From NCBI GenBank assembly GCA_027422505.1, contig JAPQWV010000002.1, forward strand, positions 29,986,501-30,050,500: a stretch of DNA of 64,000 nt, written 5' to 3'. The number at the start of each line of letters is the position of its first letter. The first letter of the stretch is position 1. The translations under genes and the position numbers were made by a program. The DNA is from Craterostigma plantagineum (taxonomy: Eukaryota > Streptophyta > Magnoliopsida > Lamiales > Linderniaceae). A model generated the notes under the pieces. It did no database searches and was not told where the DNA came from. It was given only the letters and a program-made list of their open reading frames with translations. Below are positions 1-12,377 of this stretch, one piece after another.

Positions 1-1
1 T

Positions 2-2902
2 GTTGGGAGTTTCAAAAAAGTGAGCGTGGTTTCTATGGCGACTGAAGTCACTGAGTTTCTTGCGGGTGGTCTGAGTGAGGAAATGCTGGGTCTGAGAATC
101 AAGGAAGTGTGTGAAATGGTGGGGAGTTGTGCTGTGTTACTGAGTTTTGGAGATATGAAGGTTTTTGTGGATATGGAGATACCAAGGGACAAAGTGTACT
201 ATATGGTTGGTGAAATCAAGAAGTTATTGAGTGAGTATGATGGGAGATTCTTTTGGATTGGGGCTTTAGGAAGTGATTCTGAGTACAAGAAGCTCTTAGA
301 GCAGTTACCAGAGATCGAAGAGGACTGGGATTTGCATTTGCTGCCTATAACTGGTTATACATCCAATGGAAGAAAGGGCTTTAAATCGAGGTTAGATTTC
401 GTTGCGACAAAGTTTTGGAGTGATATGATTTTCTAAAGGACAAGCTTTCTTTATAGTTTTAATGTGGTGAGCAATAAACTAATGTTTTCCTCTGGCTAAA
501 GAAGTGTTTTGCCTCTCAGGGATAGGATATTATATATCTAATAAGCCACTCAGATGTTCCGTTTATTTATTTCTCTGCCCACTCTTGTAGACTTTCATAA
601 GAGATCGATCTAATATGTGTGTATATATATATATATGTATATTTGTCGGCAGACACCTGAATCAGCCTTATTATCTTGTTTTGTGTGTGTCTGTGAGAGA
701 GAGATTGTCATGATTTGTAATATTATTTCTATGCTCTGTAATAATGCATGAGTCATGCTACATTTTGCCTGCTGATTCTCTTCACTGTAAAGTTTATCTC
801 ACTATTGCATAACCTTTCAGCTTAATGGGTTCATTTGTACCGCTTGGTGGATTCTTTCCTTTACCATCGGAACATGAAAGTCCAAGCACCAGAAAGAGTC
901 AGTCTTTGGGCATTTGTTCGTCATGCAACCGAAAATACGAAGAAGAAGTTAATGTTCTGCAGAAAGGGGCATCTTCTAGTTTAGATTCCGATCGCCAGAT
1001 AACTCTATCGCCTTGGCTGAAGACGCCGGGCCAACTATTGGTTTGTGTCTTCCTCCAAACTCGGACGTCCTTCTGTTTCCTTGTCTGTCGTGAGATCTTA
1101 CGTTTTCTGTCATTTCAGTGCAGGCTAAAGATGTCCGAACTTCGATGGATGCCAAAGTTGTGGCTCTGCACAGGAAATGGACTGATATATGCCAACAGCT
1201 TCATCACTCTTGGACCTCCAAAGAAGGTGCTTCTACTAGTAAGACACAAAATAATGGCGTTCTTTCTCAGAGGGACTCTCCTCACTCGTTGGGGTCACAT
1301 TTAAATTCCATAAACTGCACGCCTTTGGACTTGAATCGTTCTCTAGAAAACGAGACCATACCTGAATCTAATGTAGAAGACAATAGCGAACTGGCGTGGG
1401 AAGTGCAGTGTTCGAAGATGAATGACGGGCATGTGTCGTCCTCTTTGATGAAAGAAACGAGCCTAGAGGATGCCCGTACATCTTCAGCACTTGTTGCATT
1501 TGTGGCTACTGATATGGGGCTGGGAACATTATCTTGTGAGAAAATCAATGAAAGACCCTTCTCCCATGTAAGTCACGATGGGATTCCCAATGCCCTTAAA
1601 TCTATTCGAACATTAGAGCGCAATCACATGAAAGTTTCTAGCCCTCAATGGGGAAACCTGCCGGGTAAAAAAGACCTTGATTATCCATGGAAAGTTCTTG
1701 CTGAAAAGGTCTATTGGCAGGCCGATGCTGTCGAAGCTATTAGCAAAACCTTGATGACATGCCACAGAAACGGTGATGGGGTTTATGCTTTCTCGAACGA
1801 GGGAAATATTTGGCTCGCCTTTCTTGGACCTGATATACTGGGAAAGAGACTAATAGCTGCTGCAGTGGCCGATATAGTCTTTGGCAACAAGCAAATGTTG
1901 TCTTTTGACCTGAGTTCTATGAACTCGAGTCGAAACTGTGTTTTCGATTGTTATGATACGAGACCTCATAGCGTTAAGCCTGAGCGAAAAATGATCGTTG
2001 ATTCTCTTGCAGAGGAGTTGAACAAGCACCCTCGATCTGTTGTGGTCCTTGACAACGTGGAGAAGGCTGACCCTTTGGTTCAGAATAGCTTGTTTCAATC
2101 TGTGAAGACTGGCAAGTTTAGGGATTCGCATGGTCGGGATATCAACATCAGCAACATCGTTTTTATACTAAGTTCCAAATTCGACATGCCCCTCGAAGAT
2201 CATTCTGCCCAGCTAACAACGCCCGAGTATTCTGAAGAAGAAATAGTTGCTGCCAAAAATTTCGAAATGCAGATTATGATCGGTTCGCCAGATGAAATTC
2301 ATCATCGCAGGGATAGTTCCTTGAACGTTTGTGTCTCCACAAGTAGAGCGGCACCCTCAAATCGAAGGCCTCTGAAGAGAAGGAAATCGTCTTGTAATTG
2401 GGATAGTAATGTCAAGATGGGAAGATCCATCATTGACTTAAATTTACCAGTCGAAGACACAGAAGACAATAGTGATGATGATGATGATGATCCACTTAGT
2501 TTCGAGATGCTTGACAAGCCAGAGACTTGGCTAAGTGAACTGCTTGAACTCGTCGACCGTAAAGTGCATTTCAAGTCACTGAACTGCGATTCCTTGGCTC
2601 TGAAAATCTTGAACCACATAGATGTACGGTTGCGTAAATTCGTTGGGTCCAACGCTTTTCTGGAAATCGATAGAGAAGTCATGCATCAGATTCTTGCTGC
2701 TGCTTTGTTAACAGATAGCGAAGCTACGATAAATGATTGGATCGAAAACGTACTCTGCCCTACCGTAAAGGAAGCAAGACAGAGACAAAGGAGCGACGAT
2801 GTTCATTCGAACGCTGTAGTGAGGTTATTATCTTGCGATGGTCTAATGGTGGAAGATCAAGCTCATAGGCTGTGCCTTCCAGCTAAAATAAGAACGAACT
2901 GA
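2..2902 (+). CDS. SMXL: SMXL6/7/8 (D53-like) strigolactone-signalling repressor, 3' part
   Basis: Nuclear ClpB-like repressor that the strigolactone receptor D14 with the F-box protein MAX2 targets for degradation; it recruits TOPLESS to silence target genes. The 5' end lies outside the window. Three exons join in frame: 2-390, 821-1040 and 1124-2902. The first join creates the LMGSFVPLGGFF block typical of SMXL6/7/8. The block WLAFLGPDILGK (about 1809-1844) starts the degenerate second ATPase domain. An EAR motif DLNLP lies at 2435-2449, followed by an acidic run and the usual C-terminal block (VKEARQR, CLPAKI). The double Clp-N domain is presumably upstream. Oddity: where SMXL6/7 carry the RGKT degron, this protein reads PERKMIVD (1979-2002). 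The family is secure; the paralogue assignment is an inference. Confidence 0.88.
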
Positions 2903-3139
2903 TTGTTACGTAATTCTCGAGGTATGCTTCTTTTCCTAATTATCTCTCAGATTATTTCGAAACGGTACATGTACAATGATGCAAGTAAGCTAATGCATGT
3001 AGGTGCTATAGTTGTAAGTACCTGAGACCGATTTTGAAAATGCATGAGCATATTGTCTATTGACGAGTTATTACTTTTACATCGAAGAAGAAAAAAAGAG
3101 CAAGCTTGTGTTCTCCCTGTCTTGGTTTGGCTGCTGTGA

Positions 3140-4306
3140 TTAAATGAAATTTCTTGCAACTTCTTCGCTGATTAGTTCGTCGAGAATGTCCGAGGAAAGG
3201 TCTCTGCAGATAGTCTCCCTGAGGAAATTTGGTATCTCATCTTTTATCCATGTTGATTTCACCATATCATCTGAAGCTAACTTTCCGATTTCGCCCCATT
3301 TACTATGATGTCGTCTTTCTTCTTCGTCTTTCCCCGAGCTGAAATGGATAGCATCGTTTTCTTCTTTCGATCTTGAGTAAGTATCTTGAATCTCCTCGGA
3401 TAATGCCCTGATGTTTGAATTTCTTGATCTCGAAATGTTCACTGCCCATGGAATTGAAAAGATTCCATTATAAAGATAATAAATAGAAAGCTACGGCTTT
3501 AGAGGCAACCTAAGCACATCTTCAAAGCAAGTATCAAATTCTAACTAAAGATTTCAACAAGAAAATAGCAAAAAACACACACCTGAAGAACAGTCTGAAC
3601 TCTCTTCATCGTCTGCGAGTAGCACATCGTCAAGAACGGAATTAGGGCTCAGATTCTCCGACTCGTCTTCGATTCCAATGTTCCTTTCAGCGTCGTTTTT
3701 ATAATCATCATCTGCGGTTAATTTAGTCCCTCTACTTTCTTTATCCATTGCATGCAAGCCCTTTCCTCTCACGTTCTTCATGACTCTCCTGCGTGATTTT
3801 CTTCTTCTCCTTCTCCTTGTCTGATAATCGTAATATCCCTTATCGAAGCTGAGAATGAAGAAGTTTTCGTCTTCAAACTCTTCGTAAATTATTGGAATAA
3901 TCTGTCTGTTCTTCGCCGACCTCAATCTCCTACCAGAATCCAAACATGGGCTTTGCTGCTCGAATCTATTGCCGGTAATTGGAAGTGATTCCAATCCCAT
4001 GAGCTTGGCCACGATGCTCGGAGGATTATTCTTATTACCAGCAACATCAGCTGAAGATGATTCCTCGGACATAAGGCATCGATCTAAAGATGTAAGATGA
4101 TTGAAGCAGAGAATGCGCCTGATGATGGATGATATACAGCAGCTAAAGCTCGACGAAGAAGAAGAAGCTGAGGTCGATGTAGTAGTTGAAGATGAAGGCG
4201 TAGTCATAATGTGATTCAACATGGTCTGAGAATTATGAACTAAAGCTTGAAGATGGTGGGGTGGTTGATGATCAAGGGAGAAACAAAAAAAAAAGGTGTT
4301 CAACAA
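3140..4306 (-). CDS. Short LONGIFOLIA/TRM-like (DUF3741-type) protein
   Basis: Two exons on the minus strand, 4306-3583 and 3441-3140, joined by a phase-1 GT-AG intron (3442-3582), give about 341 aa. Residues about 97-108 read IVAKLMGLESLP, the LMGLE motif shared by LONGIFOLIA and TON1-recruiting-motif (TRM) proteins and by DUF3741. The C-terminus (FLRETICRDLSSDILDELI) resembles the TRM C-terminal helix. Between them are low-complexity serine runs, an Arg/Lys-rich patch (residues about 165-180) and acidic segments, suggesting mostly disorder. TRM proteins act at cortical microtubules in cell shape and division-plane control; that role here is inferred from motifs only. A second in-frame Met (MLNHIM) is an alternative start. 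It is shorter than typical TRMs. Confidence 0.65.
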
Positions 4307-5078
4307 CGAAAGGCTGTGGAGTTTTCAAATTGAGGGAGAAACGCAAAGAACGATTAAAATAAAAAAAAGGAAAAGCGAAAGGGGTTTAAATGATTGAGGC
4401 GGGCCTTCGTATACTATGTAAATTTGTCTGATTCCTATACTATATAATATCAAATTTTATCTTTTATTCTTTTTCTGAAAGAAAAGAAAAAGGTTGAATC
4501 GATTGTGATAGGAAAGGGATGGTGTCTCCCACGCCAAGGAGACTTGTGGTCGTCAGTTTATTGTATGTTTGTCTCATTTAAATTTAGCCGATCACTGACT
4601 GCTTTTTAGAACAAAGGTGTCTACGCTTTGGACAATGTGAAGATAACTGTCCATGTTGGTGATTTATAACTATAAAACATATATAGCTGCAGTAATTCTT
4701 CTTTATTTAATTTTTTTTTCGGACATGAGTGATCCCATAATCTTTTCACTTCGATCCATTAAAAAAGTCTCTCATTAGATTGACTATCAAGTTTAGAAGA
4801 TCTATGACACAAATTACATAGAATATCGGTTATATCTTGCGATCGTATCATGGGAGGCATTAAGCTAATAATCAAACATACTTATCATTACAAACTGAAA
4901 AAGCATGCAAAAAATGCATTTCGAAAGTACATTTTACATGTAATTAATCCTTCTACCTCCACCTCGTAACAATACAACGATCAACACTCTTTCAATGTCG
5001 TACGAAAAGCCAACTACAAAAAAACGACCCCCTTATTAGCTATTACACGCAGAACAAATGTATTATGAACCAATAGGA
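4307..5078. other. Intergenic, promoter side of the TRM-like gene
   Basis: AT-rich DNA between the divergently read TRM-like promoter and the 3' end of the MFS gene. I see no ORF with family features and no repeat structure. Confidence 0.6.
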
Positions 5079-6737
5079 TCACGCATCGGGCCGGGCCGGG
5101 CTCGGGCCCGGGCCGGATCTCCTCGGGCGTCGAGAAGCCCTCGCATGGAAACAAAACGCCAGAAAAGTCCCGAAAGCAGACAAACAACCCCATAACACGA
5201 AAGTCGTTCGGTAGCATCTTTGCCCCATGCAGTTAGGGTTATTACCGATCCTTCCCTTCTTGTAAAGAAGCGCAGCCATTCCTCCGAGCAAGAAAGAACC
5301 CATGGGAATATTCGACATCACTATATTGTGGTTTACCCCAAAGTTTTTCGTCCCAAACATTTCGGTCGTAGTTGAAACCGTGATCGAATTTATCGCGCCC
5401 GTGCATATGCCTATCGCAGCAGTACTTACGTAGAGAGACGATTCTTGTGGGAGGATTAGGAAGAAAAAGGATAACGACATTGGAATCATCATGAATCCCA
5501 TCGACGCTGCCCTCGATATCTTGTATTTCGACCTGAAAATTCATTATGTAATAAGAATTCGATTTCGTAGTTTTTGTAATAGATCGAAGAACCCTTACTT
5601 GGCGTAGAAGTAGTCGATGATGGATGGAAGTAGCCTCCCGAAAAAACTGCAAGCAGAAGAAAGGGAAACGAAAGTCGAAACCCTAGAACAGCCCCTCGAC
5701 TCTGCAATCTGGCCCAAGTTGTTAGAGTACACAATCCCAATCGTCGCCCCGAGGAAGCAGACGAAGAAATAAAGCCAAAATTCGATCGTTCTTAGCATCT
5801 TCTTAGGATCGATCTCCACGCTAACATCATCATCGATAACAACATCCCTTCCTTCTAGATGATGATCATCATCCTCTTTGTCATTAGTGGGCACTGTATT
5901 AGTAGTAGTAGTAGTAAGTCGTCCCTCGTCAGAAACCCTAATCGTGCACTTTTTTTCCCATTTTTCGCGCAGTTTCTCGCCGAAAGGGACGATCAAAGGA
6001 AGCATCAGCAGCAAAATCATCCCAGAAAATACGACTAGGTCGGGCCATAGAGCCACGCCGCCCATGCTAGTAACCACGGCGAAAACCCCAGTCAACACGG
6101 TGATCAAAAACAAGCTGAAAAACCCTCCGCCCAAGTTCCTACTCTTCTCAGCCTCGACGTCCCTCGCCAAAAAAGCGGTCAAAATAGAAACAGCGAGGGG
6201 CACGACGGAGTTCAACAGAAGGAAAAGCTCGGCCCTCTTACGCGAAGAAGAATCTTTGGGCGGAATAAACGCGTCGACTGCGTCCGTGTACACCTTTGCG
6301 CTTAGGCCCACGTAGCTCGTGCTCAAGCTTATGGCGATTTGCCTGTCGAGGGGGAAATTTTTTATTACGAGGATGTAACACACGGTGTTTATCCAGCATA
6401 TGCTGTGTCCAGCCAAGACCGTGAGCAAAAAGACTTCATAGTAAGATAAAGGCGGGATTTTGTTGGTGATGAAGAGGAACTGAACTCCATAGCCGACTAA
6501 GCCTAGCAGCGAGCCAATTATGAGAACGAGCCATAACGGTAGGTGTTGAGCTGCTATCCCTGACAGAAAACCTAGGAGCTTCCCAGCATCTGAGGCTGAT
6601 GCTAAATTGTTGAGCTGAAGCTGAGAGATGTTTAGGACTTTCTTGATTTCTGATGAGTATGCTGGGAAGTTTGCGTTCGATCCGTTTATTGTTTGAAGCC
6701 ATATTGTTGCTACTAGGGTTAGCCATTGGAGACCCAT
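5079..6737 (-). CDS. NFD4/nodulin-like MFS transporter
   Basis: Two exons, 6737-5599 and 5532-5079, joined through a split Lys codon, give about 530 aa. The N-terminus (MGLQWLTLVATIWLQ, then NFPAYSSEIK and LGFLSGIAAQHLP) is the signature of the plant nodulin-like / NUCLEAR FUSION DEFECTIVE 4-like branch of the major facilitator superfamily. Roughly twelve hydrophobic segments are split by a cytoplasmic loop (residues about 240-300) with basic and His/Asp-rich stretches. The second half carries FWLYFFVCFLGATIGIVYSN and the FFGRLLPS block. The substrate is unknown for most of this branch. The last about 20 residues are Arg/Pro/Gly-rich, encoded by a very GC-rich tail, and look unlike relatives; the stop may have shifted. 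Confidence 0.88.
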
Positions 6738-7775
6738 TCTCTTCTTTTTTTTCCTCGTCCTTTTTTTGTTCCTACTTGATTTGCGAAGTGATGAAGGTGA
6801 AGGTTTTGTTAGTGGATGAGAGCATGGAGATTGAGGATGAGTTAAGGGTTTTTGTTTGTTTAGATTATTGGGTGGTGCTTATTAACTCGTTATATGCTGT
6901 GGGGAGGGATTTATAAGGTTTGATCTCATACGAGAATGTTGGAAATGATGATGTCTTTTGAATTCCTTGTGTTTGTTAGGTAAGTGTAATAAATAACCCA
7001 ATGTGATGCATTCTAAACGCAATCGATTACCTTTGTGATCTTTTCGACAGTTTAGGCAGGATTTTTGTCTTGCGGCGCATTTATGTCTTCTCCTGTGAAC
7101 GTATTATGTATTGTATATTGCAAGCTTGTGTATTAAAAGAGTCTTGCGTTACACCGAAGCCTGTAAGAAAATCTCCAGCCAACTTTCTTGGATCGGTTAA
7201 CATATGAAGTAAGATGGAAAATATTATTACACTATTTTTTATTTTTTTGTGCTTGTGCCAGAAATTTGGCTTCTTAATGGCACGCAAGAAACATTACTTT
7301 TGCCGTTAATATTAGTTTTCTTGTACATGATGGCGCGAGCTTCGTCATTTGATGGGTAAGTAATGCCGAGTATGGAATATTAGGGTTTGTTGCATCCACG
7401 TAAAGTGTTATTTCTCGTACCTAAATATGCTATTTTTGTTTCTGGATTCGATGTAAGAGAATCTTCCGTGTGATTTTATTGTATTTTCGGGTCGATTAAT
7501 TTGCTTTATACGATTATGGTGTAGATATAATGATGTCGTATGCAAAACTTTTTGAGACTATATACCAATGCGAGTGATTCTATTAATTTGTAGGAATTTG
7601 ATATAAAAGTCATTCTACATTTAATTAAAGATTATAGATGTTAAAATATCAAATCACTAATCAATTATCATATTATATAAAAACAATGATTTTTATCCTG
7701 AAAAGAAAAGGCACTCGGAATCCTAAATCATTGACTAACTTGATATTTTTACTACATCTTTCCTATTTACGTAAA
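6738..7775. other. Intergenic, MFS gene upstream region
   Basis: Upstream of the minus-strand MFS gene. AT-rich, no convincing coding sequence; short ORFs here have no family features. Confidence 0.5.
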
Positions 7776-8180
7776 AGTATTTGCTCACGGTGGTTGCCCA
7801 CCTACCGTGAGCAACCATCGAGAGCCACCATAAGCAAATTTATCATTTTTTTGCGTTTTTTTATTCTCAACGTTGCCAACACCTCCGTAGACCATCTCAT
7901 ATTCATTGCTAACCTAAATCGCCCTCTCCAACACGTTAGTTTTTAAGGAAATGATAACATCAATAGGTCGTCCACGTGTGAATAATAAATAATAAATTTT
8001 CTTAGAAATTAACGTGTTGGAGAGAGCGATTTAGGTTACCAATGGATATGAGATGGTCTACGGAGGTGTTGACGACGTTGAGACTCGAAAAAACGCAAAA
8101 AATTGAGAGATTTGCTAAATGATGCTCACGGTGGTTGCTCAGGGTAGGTGAGCACCATAGCAAATCTCTACAAATTAGAG
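7776..8180. repeat. Long hairpin repeat (MITE-like)
   Basis: Two arms of about 175 bp (about 7776-7949 and 8007-8180) are reverse complements with scattered mismatches, separated by about 57 bp. Shared blocks include CACCTCCGTAGACCATCTCA and its complement, and CTCTCCAACACGTTA. Each arm also contains a smaller palindrome built on GCTCACGGTGGTTGC. It looks like a fold-back DNA transposon derivative; I could not define a clear target duplication. Transcripts would fold into a long near-perfect stem. Confidence 0.7.
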
Positions 8181-8462
8181 TTAGCAAATATATTATATAA
8201 ACTTATGCATATCATATAATACATCCTTCACAACTTCTGTTAAGTTATAATCGTCATGGAGCATAATAATCATCACAATGTATGGCATACATTCTAAAAA
8301 CTTCCATTACTTCACATTACTGTGTGTGTGTGCGTGTTCTTTACAACAAGCGACAATTAACTAATTCATTAGTTCCCATTTGCAAAAGTTTTGTCCCATT
8401 GGAATCTTTAATTTTGGCCACTGGCCGTGACAGACAATAATTCTCGATTGGGTAAAACTATT

Positions 8463-8498
<36 letters not shown>

Positions 8499-9157
8499 CT
8501 AAGATAAAGATAAGATACATTGAATGGAAAAAAATGATATTTTCCTCTTAAACAGTGCCAGCTCATGATATGCCATAGACAAGACGATTTTCTTGCATGC
8601 AAATTGATAACACCATGACGAAAGGTGACACGTCATCACGTGTTTTGAATCATAAACGAACTTTGCGTTCCTCTTAAATGAATAAACGTTCTTTGGATTG
8701 AAGTAAAGAATATATTATTTTTTTTGGCTGATGCAATGTTATACTATACTATAATGGGGAGTGATAATAACGTACCAATAAAATATTAATTATTTACAGC
8801 TATAAATTATATACGTCTAATTATTGGTTTTAGCACCTATCAAGAGTTAGTGGTGTGGTTGGTGGATCATCGTTGATATGATCACAAAATGATAATATTG
8901 GAAATGGATCTGAACAATCACGTGTAAAGTAATATCAGGAAGTATATTATATACCGTCTTTAATAATTCAATTCGTATAATTTTCACATATTGACAAATC
9001 AAGAATTGACGATTTACGGATATTAAAGTGCGAAGAAAATACCTTCGTAAAAGCAGAGAAGGCCGATACTAACGAATCGTTGATTTGCCTTCGCATTTTT
9101 CACCAACCAGCGAGTTTTTCTCCTCTGCATTTTCAGGTGTTTCTCTTTGCAACGACG
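8181..9157. other. Intergenic with (AT)n microsatellite, aminotransferase promoter side
   Basis: AT-rich. An (AT)n run lies at about 8466-8495. The rest is unstructured up to the aminotransferase start codon. Confidence 0.5.
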
Positions 9158-11660
9158 ATGACGATGATGATTCAGAGACTCTTGCCCAGGGGTGTTTCAG
9201 GGAAATCATCCCTCGTCTCTCGTATGGGAATGGGAACCGTCGCAAAATCGACTCTTGCTCAGAAAAACGTTCAAGAGAATGAACCAGTTGTTCCGAAAAT
9301 GCCCCCCTTCGATTACATTCCGCCACCTTACGACGGCCCGTCGGCGGATGAAATTCTCAAGAAAAGGATGCGCTTTCTGAGCCCTGCTGTGTTTCATTTC
9401 TTCAAGAACCCTGTAAAGTTCTCTCCTTTATCTGTGTACACGTTTTCGTTTCCTTTTAATCGCTTTGTGGAACTAATTTGAGGCTCACGAGGTTAAAGCT
9501 AATTGAAGAAAAAATTGTTCTTCGTTGTTTCTTGATGGAAACTTTGTTGAGTTGGGAATTGGGATGGGAATGAATCTGCTTAGCTTTAGCTTTTAAAAAT
9601 GTGCTTTTTACAGTGTTAATGGAGTGGAGTGCAGCCGAGCTTAGTTGGATTACGATACAAAGATTCATAGGATTAGACATATTATGAGTACAGAATAAGT
9701 TGGGTTGACTGGATTAGATTCTTTTGCAGATATATGATGCCTTTTTATGATTATTTGGAACTCTTTAGTGTGTTTATGAGGAACCCTTTTTCTATTTGTA
9801 CCTCTCTTTTGATGGGGTTTGATGGAAACTCATTAAAATTTGGGCCTTTATTTTGCTTGGTACAGTTAAATTTGGTTGATGGAAAGATGCAGTACTTGTT
9901 TGACGACAAAGGCAGGAGATACTTAGATGCATTTGGTGGTATAGCCACAGTGTGTTGTGGCCATTGCCATCCCGACGTGGTTAAAGCTATTACGGATCAG
10001 ACTAATCGCTTGCAGCATTCTACTATCCTCTATCTAAATCCCGCGATTGCTGATTTCGCTGAGGCTCTTGCATTGAAATTCCCTGGTGATCTCAAGGTCT
10101 GTTACATAAAGAAAAAAAAAAATCCCTTTTAGGTTGTTTTCTATTTCTTCTAAGCTTGCTTGAAGATTTGAACATATATGCATCTGATTCATTCGTTCTT
10201 TGATGTTCGTATCTTGATTAGGTTGTCTTCTTTACAAATTCTGGGACGGAGGCAAATGAGTTGGCATTGTTGATGGCAAGATTGTACACAGGTTCTCATG
10301 ATGTTGTCTCCGTTAGGAATGGTTATCATGGAAATGCTGCTGGCACCATGGGTGCTACCGCCCAGAGTAGTTACAAATTCAACGTTGTTCAGGTAAATGT
10401 ATGCATATATATACATATATACAGCAGCAAATGGCTCTGTTTTGCTTCTGTTTATGCATTCTTTCTTCACTAAGTTCTCATTTCTCCTTGAAAACTTTCT
10501 AGACTGGAGTCCACCATGTCCTAAACCCTGACCAGTATAGGGGCGTATTTGGTACAGACGGTTTGAAATACGCCAAAGACGTCGAAGACATAGTCACCTA
10601 TGGAACGTCTGGCCGTGTAGCTGCTTTCATCGGCGAAGCCATACAGGTATTATTATCTTTGTCAAATAGTGTCAACTGCTGCTAATCTCTTGCCTGCTTT
10701 TTTTTCGAACTTTATTACGTTTCATATTTCAATCCTTTTTCTTCGAAAAATCTCAGGGAGTTGGTGGAATCATGGAGTTGGCGCCTGGGTACTTACCAGC
10801 CGTGTATAAAACCATTAGAAAAGCCGGCGGCATATGCATAGCAGATGAAGTACAATCAGGGTTCGCTCGAACTGGGACCCATTTCTGGGGATTCGAAGCT
10901 CATGGCGTTGTGCCTGACATCGTAACCATGGCCAAGGTAATAACTTTTTCACTGAGGCTTCAAAGAAAAGTCTCGATAGAAAAAAGTTCATCTTTTTTTT
11001 TTTGTCCCAGGGTATTGGGAATGGAGTACCTTTAGGTGCTGTGGTGACCACACCTGAGATTGCAAAGGTTTTGGCCCAGCGAAGTTACTTCAATACGTTT
11101 GGTGGAAATCCCGTCTGTACTGCGGCTGGGCTCGCTGTCCTAAACGTGATCGAAAGAGAAGGTCTCCAGCAGAATGCTCAAACGGTTGGGACGTATTTGA
11201 AGCAACACCTTCAGTCTTTGATGGATAAGTATGAAAGTACGTATGCTGATCGTCTTTGTTAGTAAAGATCTGTCTTGTTTTTTTGCTCTCTCTTTTCTTC
11301 CTTTTTGTGATGGGATTCATTACACGTTGGCAGTCATTGGGGACGTTAGGGGAAGAGGTTTAATGCTTGGAGTCGAGCTCGTGACTGATCGAAAGGCGAA
11401 AACGCCTGCCAAGGAAGAGACTCTTCACATAATGGATCAGATGAGAGGTTTTTTTTTCTTTTGCAAAATACATAATAATGCGCATCGTATTGATCCCTTC
11501 TTGAGATTTATGACTGCTGATACAAAAACCATTGAATGATTTTTTTTTTCTGCTAAGATATGGGAGTGCTGATAGGCAAAGGAGGGTTCTTTGGCAACGT
11601 ATTTAGGATCACCCCACCTCTCTGCTTTACCAAAGAAGACGCTGGTAAGTGTCATCGAAT

Positions 11661-11691
<31 letters not shown>

Positions 11692-11777
11692 GTAAAGGGT
11701 TGGAAGTTGTAATAATCCGTCGATTGGTTGCAGATTTTCTTGTGGACGTGATGGACAACACATTGTCGAAGATGTAA
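9158..11777 (+). CDS. AGT2: Alanine-glyoxylate aminotransferase 2-like, mitochondrial
   Basis: PLP class-III aminotransferase of the AGT2/AGT3/PYD4 type, converting glyoxylate with alanine (or beta-alanine) in mitochondria. Nine exons: 9158-9412, 9866-10096, 10222-10392, 10503-10646, 10757-10936, 11011-11236, 11334-11447, 11558-11644, 11734-11777. All phases agree and give 483 aa, the usual length. The start [12 protein letters not shown] opens a basic, Ser-rich presequence. Motifs: [28 protein letters not shown] (Asp about 297 contacts the cofactor), VTMAKGIGNG (Lys about 327 forms the Schiff base and is the last codon before an intron), NTFGGNP and DVRGRGLM. All key residues are present, so it should be active. 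Which of AGT2, AGT3 or PYD4 it matches is unresolved. Confidence 0.93.
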
Positions 11778-12377
11778 GAGCATTCATTTGCATGATGTGT
11801 TGCAGGACTTCTGTTCTTCGTATGCTTTCTTTCCCTATGAATGAATAAAAAAGGAGTTGTTGAGTTGGGACATCACCTCGTTGTCTCCTCTTCTCTTCTC
11901 TATTGTGCATTTCAATTGATGTAATAGTGTGACAGCTCTCTCTGTAATATATTCTCATTGATTATCTCGTTTCAATGGAAATGATGCCATTTTGGTCTTT
12001 TACTATTGGTTATGAATATGATTCAATTGGACTATTTATAGATCAACTAAGCATCCCACTCAACTCACTTAACATATTTTCCGTTCCAATTACTAAAGAT
12101 TGAATTTTTATCATCCAACTTTATTAAAGCTTGAACCTTTTATCACCTCAAGTATAAATTGATTCTCCACAAGAAAACGAATCTTCTCTTACGCGGAAAG
12201 GAAGACCAGAAATTCGATTTCTTTAGCTTATTGTATATTACGATAATTCGATCATTTGAGTTCATCTTTATCTTATGACACGATATTATATACATATTTT
12301 GTATATTATTACTACATAGCAAGCAACTACTTTTTCTATTTCGATTACTGTCGTTAGCATCGATAGTAGTTGTTTTA
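11778..12377. other. Intergenic, LOR upstream region
   Basis: Contains the aminotransferase 3' UTR and the LOR upstream region. AT-rich, no coding signal. Confidence 0.5.

Noticed and set aside
5878..6315. 145-aa plus-strand frame
   Set aside because: Antisense shadow of the NFD4-like transporter.
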